From positions 620,001 to 684,000 of the forward strand of contig NZ_PYFW01000004.1 of the NCBI RefSeq assembly GCF_003020125.1: DNA of 64,000 nucleotides, written 5' to 3'. Positions within the stretch are counted from its first letter, which is position 1. Each line of letters begins with the position of its first letter. This document shows positions 38,705 through 47,628 of the stretch, in pieces. Origin of the DNA: Bradyrhizobium sp. MOS003. Lineage in GTDB: Bacteria; Pseudomonadota; Alphaproteobacteria; Rhizobiales; Xanthobacteraceae. The notes under the pieces are model-generated. The model was not told where the DNA came from. It ran no database searches and saw only the letters and a program-made list of their open reading frames with translations. A program made the position numbers and the translations under genes.

Positions 38705-40084
38705 TCAACCAGCCGTGACCGCTGGATCGCGGCTGCCTTCGGGCGCGATGACGGCTTTCAGTCCGCCGAGCTCGGAATCGGTGAGGACGAGCTGCCATCC
38801 ATAGGCACTCAGCACGTCCTGAACGATCGCGAGGCCAAGACCGGCACCTTCGCCGCGCTCATCCAGTCTCGCACCGCGTTCGAGCACGCGCGAACGTTCG
38901 GCGGCCGCGATGCCCGGGCCGTCGTCTTCGACCGTGATCGCCGGATTTGCGGTGCTGTCTGCGCCAATGCGCACCTGGCTCCTGGCGTGACGGGCGGCGT
39001 TTTCCAGGAGATTGCCGAGCACTTCGGCCAAATCCGTGCGATCGAGCGGCGCGCTCGGCTCGCCCGTGATGCAGGTCTTGAATTCAAGCCGCTGGGCAGC
39101 AGGCGTGCGCGCCAGCGTCAGCATCAGGGATTCGACAAGCGGCCTGAGGGGCGTGGAAGTACCGCCACGCACTCGCGCCGAGCCCCGCGCCCGGGCACGT
39201 GCCAGCTCGCGGTCGACATGACGGCTCATCGCATCGGCGACGGTTTCGATGGCCTGGGCGACGTCCTGCTCACCTCGCTGGCGCAATAGCGCGACGTCGG
39301 CCGCGAGCGCGGCGAGCGGCGTCTTCAGCCCGTGGGCCAGGTCGGCGGCGCGGCTGCGCGAACGCTCGATCTCGCCTTCCTGGGCATCGATCAGATTGTT
39401 GACCTCTTCCACCAGAGGCTTCACCTCGACAGGGACATCGACGGGAAGATGCTTGCGTTGGCCGGAGCGGACGTCGGCGACGCCGCGGCGAAGTGCATCG
39501 AGCGGCCGGAGGCCCAGTCCGACCTGGACCGAGGTGGCCGCCGCCAGCACAAGCCCCAGCAGGCCGAGCGCCAGCGCCAGATCCCTGGCGAATTGCGAGG
39601 CGGCGACCGAAACGCGGGCAAGATCGGCCGCCACCGCAACGCGCACAGGAACGCGGCGGCCGCCCACGGTGAGCAGCACGCGGCGTTCACTGACCAGAAG
39701 CCGCGCGTTCGCCGGCCCGGCGATGACGTGACGGTGCAATTCGCGAGGCGACGGCTCGTCCTGCGGCAAGTCCAACGCCGCGTCCCACAGCGAACGCGAG
39801 CCCAGCACCTGACCGGCGTCGTCCGATACCTGCCAGTACAAGCCCGAAAGTGGGTCCGCAAAGCGCGGATCGGCCGGCGGCCGGCCCACCACCAGCTTGC
39901 CCTCCGCATCCACGTCGATACCCGCGATGAGTTGCTTCAGATAGACGTCGAGGTCGTCGCCGATGCTGCGCGTGACGTGGCGTTCGAACAGCAGCGTCAG
40001 CCCGGCGCCGGCGATGGTCAGCGCGATCAGGATCGCCACCACTCCGCCGGCCACCAGTCGCAGCCGCAGCGAGCCCCAGCTCAC
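38705..40084 (-). CDS. Sensor histidine kinase
   Basis: 459 aa. First helix LVAGGVVAILIALTIAGAGL, periplasmic sensor (about 33-165), second helix (about 167-190), HAMP, H-box ADLAHGLKTPLAALAA (phospho-acceptor His), N-box GNLLENAARHA, G1 DDGPGI and G2 GAGLGLAI. All kinase boxes are intact. Its start overlaps the response-regulator stop by 4 bases, so RR and HK are translationally coupled. With the PepSY gene it forms an operon; the periplasmic loop is the likely metal or stress sensor. Confidence 0.94.
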   Translation of the reverse strand: MSWGSLRLRLVAGGVVAILIALTIAGAGLTLLFERHVTRSIGDDLDVYLKQLIAGIDVDAEGKLVVGRPPADPRFADPLSGLYWQVSDDAGQVLGSRSLWDAALDLPQDEPSPRELHRHVIAGPANARLLVSERRVLLTVGGRRVPVRVAVAADLARVSVAASQFARDLALALGLLGLVLAAATSVQVGLGLRPLDALRRGVADVRSGQRKHLPVDVPVEVKPLVEEVNNLIDAQEGEIERSRSRAADLAHGLKTPLAALAADVALLRQRGEQDVAQAIETVADAMSRHVDRELARARARGSARVRGGTSTPLRPLVESLMLTLARTPAAQRLEFKTCITGEPSAPLDRTDLAEVLGNLLENAARHARSQVRIGADSTANPAITVEDDGPGIAAAERSRVLERGARLDERGEGAGLGLAIVQDVLSAYGWQLVLTDSELGGLKAVIAPEGSRDPAVTAG

Positions 40085-40746
40085 GGCGTCGTCTCCGGGA
40101 CTAGATAGCCGAAGCCGCGCCTGGTCTCGATCAGATCCGCCCCGAGCTTCTTGCGCACCCGGCCGACCAGCACCTCGAGCGCGTTCGACTCGTGGTCCTC
40201 GCCATGGCCATAGACGTTCTCGTCAAGCTCGTGCTGAGGCACCACGCGGCCGCGATGGTGCAAGAGAAAGGCGATCAGGCGGTATTCCAGCGGCGACAAC
40301 GCGACCGGTATGCCGCGCAGCGTCACTTTCATCTGGCGCTCGTCGAGTTCGACGTCGCCGGCAACGATCCGGGGAGAGGCATGCCCCGCCGAGCGCCGCA
40401 CGATCGAGCGCAGCCGCGCCAGCAATTCTTCCATGCGGAACGGCTTGGGCAAATAGTCGTCGGCGCCCGCGTCGATCCCGTCGACGCGCTCGGCCCAGCT
40501 GCCGCGCGCCGTCAGGATCAGCACCGGCATGGAGCGGCCGTTCGCGCGCCAGCGCTTGAGCACTGCCAGGCCGTCCATGCTGGGCAAGCCGAGATCGAGG
40601 ACGACGGCGCCGTAATCCTCGGTATCGCCGCGGAACCAGGCTTCCTCGCCGTTGCGGACGGTCTCGACCACGTAGCCGGCCGCGTGGAGCGCCCTCTCCA
40701 CATCGGCTGCGATCCGTCGGTCGTCCTCCACCAGCAAGAGACGCAT
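40081..40746 (-). CDS. OmpR-family response regulator
   Basis: 221 aa from ATG 40746, overlapping the PepSY stop by one base (TGATG). Receiver domain with acidic pocket LLLVEDDRR and phospho-acceptor VVLDLGLPSMDG, the switch residues Thr in ILTARG and Lys in DDYLPKPFRMEEL; then an OmpR winged helix (ALSPLEYRLIAFLL, VLVGRVRKKLG). It should bind direct repeats such as the CTGACG pair in the adjacent divergent promoter. Confidence 0.95.
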   Translation of the reverse strand: MRLLLVEDDRRIAADVERALHAAGYVVETVRNGEEAWFRGDTEDYGAVVLDLGLPSMDGLAVLKRWRANGRSMPVLILTARGSWAERVDGIDAGADDYLPKPFRMEELLARLRSIVRRSAGHASPRIVAGDVELDERQMKVTLRGIPVALSPLEYRLIAFLLHHRGRVVPQHELDENVYGHGEDHESNALEVLVGRVRKKLGADLIETRRGFGYLVPETTP

Positions 40747-41072
40747 CACTTCTCCCTGATGCGTTCGATCTCGCCGCTCCGCGCATCGACGTGCACCTCG
40801 TAGAGGCGCCCCTTGTCGTCGACGACGCGAAACTCGTAGACCCAGCGGCTCCGCTCGCGCTCTATCTCGACGCCGGCGACCTCACCCGGCAGCTTGCCAC
40901 GAAGGGAGGCGAGGATGTCGGCGAGTGACTTGATCTCGCCCGCCTCGACCGCGCGGCGAACCGCGTCGGGCGCGCCTCGATCGTGGCCGCCGGCTGCGGC
41001 AGGCACCGGCGCGAGCAGGACGCCTGCCAACAAAGGCACCACGAGGAATCCCAGGAAGCTAGCTAGTTGCAT
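40746..41072 (-). CDS. PepSY-domain exported protein
   Basis: 108 aa. N-terminal signal or anchor (FLGFLVVPLLAGVLLAPVPA, AAA), then a PepSY domain (DILASLRGKLPGEVAGVEIERE, WVYEFRVVDDKGRLYEVHVD, GEIERIREK). PepSY domains are periplasmic inhibitory or binding modules. First gene of the PepSY-RR-HK operon. It faces another PepSY gene across the promoter, so the two are probably co-regulated by the same system. Confidence 0.85.
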   Translation of the reverse strand: MQLASFLGFLVVPLLAGVLLAPVPAAAGGHDRGAPDAVRRAVEAGEIKSLADILASLRGKLPGEVAGVEIERERSRWVYEFRVVDDKGRLYEVHVDARSGEIERIREK

Positions 41073-41095
41073 TCACAAAGTCTGCCCTAATCAAC

Positions 41096-41134
41096 CTGAC
41101 GAAACGCTGACGTGGATCAACAGGTTGCCGTCAG
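41096..41134. promoter_or_regulatory. Candidate response-regulator operator: CTGACG repeats
   Basis: In the 133-base divergent promoter, CTGACG occurs at 41096-41101 and 41107-41112 (11-bp period, one helical turn) and inverted as CGTCAG at 41129-41134. Direct hexamer repeats at 10-11 bp are the normal binding form for OmpR-family dimers. The location between the two divergent PepSY operons suggests the adjacent regulator drives both. Confidence 0.5.
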
Positions 41135-41205
41135 GGCTCGTCTGCCAATGTCCGCAAATCGCCTTGCCGCTTGACGCGGCTGGAGGCCACAAGCCGGAGA
41201 GAACC

Positions 41206-41481
41206 ATGCGCAATATCACCATCTTCACCGCTGCCGTCGCCTTGCTCGCAGCCGCCGCGACCGCTCATGCCGGCAGCCTCGGGCGCCCCTGCACTGCAGC
41301 GCCACAGACGAACTGGCTGCCGCTCGAACAATTGCAGGCCAAGGTCGAAGCCCAAGGTTACAAAGTCCAGAAGGCCAAGCTCAAGAATGCCTGTGGCGAA
41401 CTCTACACCATCGACAAGTCCGGCAGCCGGGTCGAATTGTTCGTCGATCCGACCAGCGGCCGGATCGTCGGTCAGTTGTAA
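41206..41481 (+). CDS. Exported PepSY-domain protein, second copy type
   Basis: 91 aa from ATG 41206 with GGAG six bases upstream. Signal peptide IFTAAVALLAAAATAHA; mature protein SLGRPCTAAPQTNWLPLEQL, GYKVQKAKLKNACGELYTID, VELFVDPTSGRIVGQL: a PepSY_2-like domain with two Cys that may pair in the periplasm. It is the first gene of the plus-strand module and precedes a cytochrome b561 by 11 bases. It may bind or sequester a heme or metal ligand; function not known. Confidence 0.85.
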   Translation: MRNITIFTAAVALLAAAATAHAGSLGRPCTAAPQTNWLPLEQLQAKVEAQGYKVQKAKLKNACGELYTIDKSGSRVELFVDPTSGRIVGQL

Positions 41482-41492
41482 GAGGCCGCACC

Positions 41493-42056
41493 ATGAGCGT
41501 CATTCACGACGCGATCGTGGCCGGCGGCGAGAAGCCGCCGGCCACCGTCAAGGTCTGGGACCCCTTTGTGCGCCTGTTCCACTGGTCGCTGGCCGGGCTG
41601 TTTCTGCTCGCTTATGCGACCGGTGACGAGGTCGAGAATGTCCATATCGCTGCCGGCTACACGATCGCGGGGTTGCTCGGCTTACGGATCGTGTGGGGCT
41701 TCGTGGGACCGCGCCGTGCGCGCTTCAGCGACTTCGTGCGCTCGCCGCGCGCGGTGCTCGCCTACGCGCGCGACGTGGCGCTGCTGAGGGCGCCGCGCTA
41801 TCTCGGCCACAATCCTGCCGGCGGCGCGATGGTCGTGGCGCTGATCGTCATGCTGATCGGCACCTGCGCCACCGGTTACATGATGACGACGGGCAGCTTC
41901 TGGGGAGCAAAATGGGTGGAAGAGGTCCATGAGACGTTCGCCAACCTCACGATCGGCCTGGTCGTCGTCCATGTGCTTGGCGTCCTGGTGGCGAGCTTCG
42001 AGCACCGCGAGAACCTGGTGAAGGCGATGATCACCGGCAGGAAGCGTCCATCGTGA
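41493..42056 (+). CDS. Cytochrome b561 family membrane protein
   Basis: 187 aa with four membrane helices. Heme-ligand His candidates: LFHWSLAG (His30), NVHIAAGY (His51), WVEEVHETFANL and VVVHVLGV. It is a b-type cytochrome electron carrier in the inner membrane. Gene order PepSY-cytochrome b561 is common: PepSY may supply electrons or regulate. It overlaps the frame of the next long ORF, but that gene really begins at 42203. Confidence 0.88.
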   Translation: MSVIHDAIVAGGEKPPATVKVWDPFVRLFHWSLAGLFLLAYATGDEVENVHIAAGYTIAGLLGLRIVWGFVGPRRARFSDFVRSPRAVLAYARDVALLRAPRYLGHNPAGGAMVVALIVMLIGTCATGYMMTTGSFWGAKWVEEVHETFANLTIGLVVVHVLGVLVASFEHRENLVKAMITGRKRPS

Positions 42057-42202
42057 GCGAGGTTGCCTGGCCCAGCCGCCGCCTCACCGAGAGGGGCGAA
42101 GACAGCCGATTGAGGCAAATCAACTCGCCCACGCGCGGCTGGAGTAAGCAAAACCTGCAATCGAATAGCGCTTCGCTCGCCGGTGAGCAGGGGACATTCC
42201 TC

Positions 42203-43336
42203 ATGCGAGTCCGTCACGGAAATCTCCGTCTCACCTCCTCTGGGGGCGCGCTCGCGCGTACCCTTGTTGCGATTACACTGAGCCTGTTGCCCTCAGTTGC
42301 GATGGCGCAGGGCGAGGTGAAGCTCAGCGATGCGCAGGCGCGCAATCTCGGCGTGCGCGTCACCCATCCGATCGCGAGCCGGACCGATCTCACGATGCCT
42401 TATCCCGTCCAGATCGTGATCCCGACGCAGCAATTGTGGGTCGTCAGCGCGCCTGTGGCCGGCATGGTCGCCAATCTCCTGGTCGGGCGCGGTGACCGCG
42501 CGACCGCCGGCCAGCCGCTGGTCACCCTGGAGAGTCCGAGCTTCGTCTCCCAGCAGCGCGACTATCTGCACGCGATTGCGCAGGAGCATCTCGTCAGCCA
42601 GCAGCTCGCGCGCAACGTCGATCTGTTCGAGGGCAAGGCCGTGCCGCAACGCGTGCTCGAGGCCAGCCAGGCCGAAGCGCGCCAGGCCGCTCTCGTCGTC
42701 GCCGAACGGCGCCAGATGCTGCATCTGAGCGGCATGTCCGATGATGCAATCTCGCGCCTCGCCCAGCAAGCGGCGATCAGCGCGACGCTCACCGTCAATG
42801 CGCCGCAAACCGCGTCCGTGGTCGAGCTCGCGGTGTCGCCAGGGCAACGGCTCGAACAATCCGCGCCGCTCGTCAAGCTGGCGCGGCTCTCGCCGCTATG
42901 GGCCGAAATCGCGGTCCCTGCCACCAACATTCGCGCGATCCGCACCGGCGCGAAGGTCGAGATCGAGGGCTATTCCACTTCAGGCCGGGTCGTGCTGGTC
43001 TCAGAGACCATCGATGCTGCCACCCAGACCATTCTGATTCGCGCGGAAGTCCCCAATGACGGCGAACTGCATCCCGGCCAGACCACCGCGGCCCGCATAG
43101 GGTTTCTCTCGGCCGGCGAAAGCGCCTTTGAGATCCCCTACAGTGGGCTGGTCCGAAGGGGCGAGCAGACATCGGTCTTCGTCGCCTTCGACGGCGGCTT
43201 CCGGCTGGTCCCGGTCAAGCTGCTGGCGGAAGATCAGGACCATGTCGTCGTGTCGGGCGCCGTCACGGAACGGGACGCGATTGCAATCGGCGGCATCTCG
43301 GCGCTGCGCGGCATGCTCTCGGGACTGGGGCAGTAA
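42203..43336 (+). CDS. RND efflux membrane-fusion protein (CzcB/CusB type)
   Basis: 377 aa from ATG 42203 (AGGGGA about nine bases upstream; frame to 42053 rejected). Signal peptide LVAITLSLLPSVAMAQ. Membrane-fusion layout: barrel-sandwich (LWVVSAPVAGMVANLLVGRGDRATAGQPL), an alpha-helical hairpin (about 135-190), and beta-barrel (LWAEIAVPATNIRAIRTGAKV, then HPGQTTAARIGFL). Immediately upstream of the RND pump (1 base), so they form the efflux pair. No His- or Met-rich metal-binding N-terminal segment is visible. Confidence 0.9.
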   Translation: MRVRHGNLRLTSSGGALARTLVAITLSLLPSVAMAQGEVKLSDAQARNLGVRVTHPIASRTDLTMPYPVQIVIPTQQLWVVSAPVAGMVANLLVGRGDRATAGQPLVTLESPSFVSQQRDYLHAIAQEHLVSQQLARNVDLFEGKAVPQRVLEASQAEARQAALVVAERRQMLHLSGMSDDAISRLAQQAAISATLTVNAPQTASVVELAVSPGQRLEQSAPLVKLARLSPLWAEIAVPATNIRAIRTGAKVEIEGYSTSGRVVLVSETIDAATQTILIRAEVPNDGELHPGQTTAARIGFLSAGESAFEIPYSGLVRRGEQTSVFVAFDGGFRLVPVKLLAEDQDHVVVSGAVTERDAIAIGGISALRGMLSGLGQ

Positions 43337-43337
43337 A

Positions 43338-46300
43338 ATGCTCCGGCGCCTGGTTGCGTTCGCGCTGTCGCAGCGACTGTTCGTTCTGCTAAGTGTGCTG
43401 CTGGTGATCGGCGCCGGCGCCGTCCTCCTGCCCAGCCTGCCGATCGACGCCTTTCCCGACGTCTCGCCGGTTCAGGTCAAAGTCATCATGAAGGCGGCGG
43501 GCCTCACCCCTGAAGAGGTCGAGCAGCGCATCACCGTCCCCGTCGAGCTCGAGCTGCTCGGATTGCCGAACAAGAAGGTGCTTCGTTCGACGACGAAATA
43601 CGCGCTGGCCGACATCACCGTCGATTTCGAGGACGGCACCGACATCTACTGGGCGCGCAACCAGGTCTCAGAGCGGCTGTCGAACATCTCGCGCGATTTC
43701 CCGGAAGGGGTGACCGGCGGGCTTGCGCCGATCACGAGCCCGCTCGGCGAGATGTTCATGTTCACGATCGACAGCCCCGAGCTTTCGCTCGCCGAGCGCC
43801 GGACCCTGCTGGATTGGGTGATCCGCCCTGCTCTGCGGACGGTCCCCGGCGTTGCTGACGTCAATGCGCTCGGCGGCTATGTCCGCGCCTTCGAGATCGT
43901 GCCGCGCAACGATGCGCTGGCCGCGCGCGGCATTTCCTACGATGTGTTTCGCCGGGCCATCGAGACCAACAGCCGCAACGACGGCGCCGGGCGGGTCAAC
44001 CAGGGCGAGGACAGCGCCCTGGTTCGGATCGAAGGCAGCATCCGTTCGATCGAGGACATCAAGGCCATCGTCGTCGACACCCGCGAGGGCGTGCCGATCC
44101 TGGTCAACGACGTCGCGAGCGTCAAAGTCGGCACGCTGACGCGCTATGGCGCGGTCACATCTGACGGCCGCGGCGAAACCGTCGAGGGTCTGGTGCTCGG
44201 CCTGCGCGGCGCCAACGCGGGTCAGCTCATCCGCGACGTGCGTGCCCGGCTCGCCGAGCTGCAGCCTTCGCTGCCTAAGAGCGTGTCGATCAACGTGTTC
44301 TACGACCGCAGCCGCCTGGTCAACCGCGCCGTCGGCACCGTGGTGCGGGCCCTCGGCGAGGCCACCGTCCTCGTCATCGTCCTCCTGCTGCTCTTTCTCG
44401 GCAACTGGCGCGCATCGCTGGTGATCGCGCTCAGCCTGCCGCTCGCCATCGTGATTGCGTTGATCATCATGCGCCTAGTGGGCATGTCGGCCAACCTGAT
44501 GAGCCTCGGCGGACTTGCGATCGCGATCGGCATGCTGATCGACGCGCTGGTGGTCGTGGTCGAGAACATCGTCGGCAATCTCGCCAAGCACGAGCCCGGC
44601 AAAACCGCGCCGCTGATCCATCTGGTGTACCGTTCGGTCTGCGAAGTCCTGGAGCCGGTCGCCTCGGGTGTGCTCATCATCATCATCGTGTTCGTCCCGC
44701 TGCTGACGCTGCAGGGGCTGGAGGGCAAGCTGTTCATCCCGGTCGCGCTGGCCATCATCTTCGCGCTGGCCGGCTCGCTGCTGCTGGCACTCACCGTAAT
44801 TCCGGTTGCGACTTCCTTCGTGCTCAAATCCGCGTCACATCGCGATCCCCTGCTGGTGCGTGCGGCACAACGGGTCTACGCGCCGGCATTGAACTGGGCC
44901 CTGAACAACGAGCGCAAGGTGATGGCCGCGGCGCTGATCTGTCTCGTCGCTGCGGGCTTCGCCTATACCCAGCTCGGCAAGACCTTCATGCCGACGATGG
45001 ACGAAGGCGACGTCATCGTCAGCGTGGAGACGCTTCCATCCGTCAACCTCGACGAGTCGCTCGCCATGAATGCAAGGCTGCAGACCGCGCTTCTGGCCGT
45101 ACCTGACATCGCCGGCATCGTCGCCCGGACCGGGTCGGACGAGCTCGGCCTCGATCCCATGGGCCCCAACCAGACCGACACGTTCCTCGTGCTCAAACCG
45201 GCCGCCGAGCGCGCGACCGACAATCGCGAGGCCCTGCTGCAGAAGCTTCGCGAGGTCTTGGCCGGCTTTCCCGGCATCTCGCTCAGCTTCACCCAGCCCA
45301 TCGACATGCGCGTGCAGGAGATGATCAGCGGCGTGCGCGGCGACGTCGCCGTCAAGATTTTCGGCCCCGACATCGCCAGGCTGAACGAAACCGCGGCGAA
45401 GCTGTCGGCGATCCTGTCCAGTATCGACGGTGCCGAGGACGTCTACACCACGCTGAACGAAGGCGCTCAATATTACACGGTTGCAGTCAATCGCATGGAG
45501 GCCGGTCGCCTCGGCCTGACCGTGGATTCCATCGTCGCCTCGCTGCGGACCCAGATCGAGGGTCGAATCATCGGGACGGCGCTCGAAGAAGGGCGTCGCA
45601 CGCCGATCCTGGTCCGGGGCAGCGAGACGACGCGGGAGGCGCCGACATTGCTGGCGAGCCTGCCGCTGACGCTGGCGTCCGGACGGCATGTCGCGCTGTC
45701 GCAGGTCGCCCGCATCCAGCGCGTGGACGGCCCGGTGAAGATCGACCGCGAGGACGGCACCCGCATGAGCGTGGTGCGTGCCAACGTCCGCGGCCGCGAC
45801 ATGGTCGGCTTCGTCGAAGCCGCCCAGCAAAAGGTAGCGACCGAACTGCCGCTGCCGAGTGGCTACCGACTGACTTGGGGCGGACAGTTCGAGAATCAGC
45901 AACGCGCCGCCGCGCGCCTGTCCGTCGTGGTCCCCGTTGCAATCGGCCTGATCTTCGTGTTGCTGTTCACCACATTCGGGGCCATCCGCCAGGCGCTGCT
46001 GGTGCTCGTCAACATTCCCTTCGCGCTGATCGGCGGCGTGTTCGCGCTGGTCGTGACGGGTGAGTATCTGTCGGTGCCGGCCTCGGTCGGATTCATCGCG
46101 CTGCTCGGCATCGCCGTGCTCAACGGCGTCGTGCTGGTGTCCTACTTCAATCAGCTCCGCGCCCACGGCCTTGCCGAGGATCGCATCGTCGTCGAGGGCG
46201 CCATGCGCAGGCTTCGCCCCGTGCTGATGACGGCGAGCATCACGGCGCTGGGCTTGATCCCGCTGCTGTTCGCCACCGGCCCGGGATCCGAGGTGCAGCG

Positions 46301-46412
46301 GCCGCTCGCCATCGTCGTGATCGGAGGACTGATGTCTTCGACCCTGCTCACCCTGATTCTCCTGCCGATCCTGTATCGCCGCTATGGCGGGACGTCGAAG
46401 GTGGCGACATGA
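43338..46412 (+). CDS. Heavy-metal-type RND efflux pump (CzcA/CusA family)
   Basis: 1024 aa, 12-TM RND proton antiporter of the HME group. TM4 reads AIGMLIDALVVVVENI with Asp402 and Glu409 as the proton-relay pair; it lacks the first Asp of the Co/Zn/Cd-type DFGxxxD motif and is nearer the CusA-type AIGAMVD. Of CusA's substrate methionines only the first has a counterpart (IDM near 657); the other two positions look like Leu. So neither Cu/Ag nor Co/Zn/Cd is assured. Ends KVAT, overlapping the DUF3240 gene by 4 bases. Confidence 0.93.
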   Translation: MLRRLVAFALSQRLFVLLSVLLVIGAGAVLLPSLPIDAFPDVSPVQVKVIMKAAGLTPEEVEQRITVPVELELLGLPNKKVLRSTTKYALADITVDFEDGTDIYWARNQVSERLSNISRDFPEGVTGGLAPITSPLGEMFMFTIDSPELSLAERRTLLDWVIRPALRTVPGVADVNALGGYVRAFEIVPRNDALAARGISYDVFRRAIETNSRNDGAGRVNQGEDSALVRIEGSIRSIEDIKAIVVDTREGVPILVNDVASVKVGTLTRYGAVTSDGRGETVEGLVLGLRGANAGQLIRDVRARLAELQPSLPKSVSINVFYDRSRLVNRAVGTVVRALGEATVLVIVLLLLFLGNWRASLVIALSLPLAIVIALIIMRLVGMSANLMSLGGLAIAIGMLIDALVVVVENIVGNLAKHEPGKTAPLIHLVYRSVCEVLEPVASGVLIIIIVFVPLLTLQGLEGKLFIPVALAIIFALAGSLLLALTVIPVATSFVLKSASHRDPLLVRAAQRVYAPALNWALNNERKVMAAALICLVAAGFAYTQLGKTFMPTMDEGDVIVSVETLPSVNLDESLAMNARLQTALLAVPDIAGIVARTGSDELGLDPMGPNQTDTFLVLKPAAERATDNREALLQKLREVLAGFPGISLSFTQPIDMRVQEMISGVRGDVAVKIFGPDIARLNETAAKLSAILSSIDGAEDVYTTLNEGAQYYTVAVNRMEAGRLGLTVDSIVASLRTQIEGRIIGTALEEGRRTPILVRGSETTREAPTLLASLPLTLASGRHVALSQVARIQRVDGPVKIDREDGTRMSVVRANVRGRDMVGFVEAAQQKVATELPLPSGYRLTWGGQFENQQRAAARLSVVVPVAIGLIFVLLFTTFGAIRQALLVLVNIPFALIGGVFALVVTGEYLSVPASVGFIALLGIAVLNGVVLVSYFNQLRAHGLAEDRIVVEGAMRRLRPVLMTASITALGLIPLLFATGPGSEVQRPLAIVVIGGLMSSTLLTLILLPILYRRYGGTSKVAT

Positions 46413-46720
46413 CCGAGCACCCCGTCTGTCTCACGCTGATCGTGCCGCATCTCCTGCGCGAGGAGGTGTTCGACTATCTCACTGAGCAGACCGACCTGGT
46501 TTCGGGCTTCACGGCATCGCACGGAGCGGGTCACGGCACCGAGATCCGCTTGCACACGGCCGCCGAACGCGTGAAGGGCCATGCCGATCAGGCCGTCGTG
46601 CAAGTGGTCCTGCCGAGCAGCGATGCCGGCCGCTTGCTCGACCGGCTGCGGGTCGCGTTCGCCGGAACCAAGCTGGTGTACTGGACGATCCCCGTGACGG
46701 AGCTCGGCACGATCGACTGA
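46409..46720 (+). CDS. DUF3240 protein linked to the RND pump
   Basis: 103 aa. Ferredoxin-like/PII-like short protein: VCLTLIVPHLLREEVFDYLTEQ, SGFTASHGAGHG, QVVLPSSDAGRLLDRLRVAF, VYWTIPVTELG. DUF3240 genes usually follow CzcA-type pumps, as here (ATGA overlap), and may bind metal or regulate the pump; His-rich HGAGHG could be a ligand. Convergent with TerC (6 bases). Confidence 0.88.
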   Translation: MTEHPVCLTLIVPHLLREEVFDYLTEQTDLVSGFTASHGAGHGTEIRLHTAAERVKGHADQAVVQVVLPSSDAGRLLDRLRVAFAGTKLVYWTIPVTELGTID

Positions 46721-46726
46721 GCGGCC

Positions 46727-47587
46727 CTACTCTGCCGACGCCCGGGCGTGCCGCTCGGACGATGCCAGTGCGGCAGAGTTCAGTTTGCGCCGGCGCCAGA
46801 TGCTGCCGACCACCAGCACGACGACGACGCCGAGCGCCGCGCAGAAATATTCGCCGCCGGCGCCGCCATGGCCGAACTGCGGCGGGATGCGCAAGGCACC
46901 GAGCATGCTGTCGAGCGAGGCGCCGAACGGACCTTCGAACAGCGTGTGCAGGTGGGGCGCGACGCCGGGATCGGTCGCGATCACCTCGCCGGCGATCCAG
47001 CCGAGCAGCGCCGCACCGGCCCAGACCAGCACGGGCAGCTTTTCGAGCAGCGCCATGATCAGCGCCGCACCGGCCACGATCAACGGCACGCTGATGGCAA
47101 GGCCGAGGATCAGCAGCGGCACGCTGCCATTGGCGGCCGCGGCGACCGCAATGACGTTGTCGAGCGACATGACGATGTCGGCCACCACGACGATCTGCAC
47201 GGCCTGCCACAGATGCGAGGCAGCGTCGACGTCGTCGTCGTCGTCGTGTTCCGGCACCAGCAGCTTGGCCGCGATCACGATCAGCGCGAGACCGCCGATC
47301 AACTTGAGATACGGCAGCTCCATCAAGGTCGCGACGATGCCGGTGAAGATGATCCGCAGCAGCACCGCGGCACCGGCACCGAAGATCATGCCCCACAGGC
47401 GGTGTCGCGGCGACAGGCCGCGGCAGGCGAGCGCGATCACCAGCGCGTTGTCACCGGACAAGAGGATGTTGATCCAGATGATCTTGCCGACCGCAATCCA
47501 GAAGGTCGGTTCGGCCATCTCGTTGCGAAACTGGGTGAAGAATGCCCCGATCGTGGCGGGATCGAAGATCTGCCAGAGCCAGCTCAC
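46727..47587 (-). CDS. TerC family integral membrane protein
   Basis: 286 aa, about eight membrane segments. TerC signature Asp/Asn in ILLSGDNALVIALACRG and DIVMSLDNVIAVAAAA. A cytoplasmic acidic run (EHDDDDDVDAA), encoded by a GAC trinucleotide run, lies between the two halves. TerC proteins export Mn2+ or aid membrane protein metalation, originally tied to tellurite resistance. No yybP-ykoY-type Mn riboswitch fits the 41 bases before it. Confidence 0.92.
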   Translation of the reverse strand: MSWLWQIFDPATIGAFFTQFRNEMAEPTFWIAVGKIIWINILLSGDNALVIALACRGLSPRHRLWGMIFGAGAAVLLRIIFTGIVATLMELPYLKLIGGLALIVIAAKLLVPEHDDDDDVDAASHLWQAVQIVVVADIVMSLDNVIAVAAAANGSVPLLILGLAISVPLIVAGAALIMALLEKLPVLVWAGAALLGWIAGEVIATDPGVAPHLHTLFEGPFGASLDSMLGALRIPPQFGHGGAGGEYFCAALGVVVVLVVGSIWRRRKLNSAALASSERHARASAE

Positions 47588-47628
47588 AATAGGTCCTTTC
47601 GCCCGGTCTTTAAATTACGGCTGATGGA

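Noticed and set aside
47222-47260. GAC/GTC trinucleotide run as a microsatellite
   Set aside because: It encodes the acidic run of TerC in frame and is simple coding sequence.
47588-47628. Mn riboswitch before TerC
   Set aside because: Only 41 bases separate TerC and ndk, too little for the yybP-ykoY element, and no matching core was seen.
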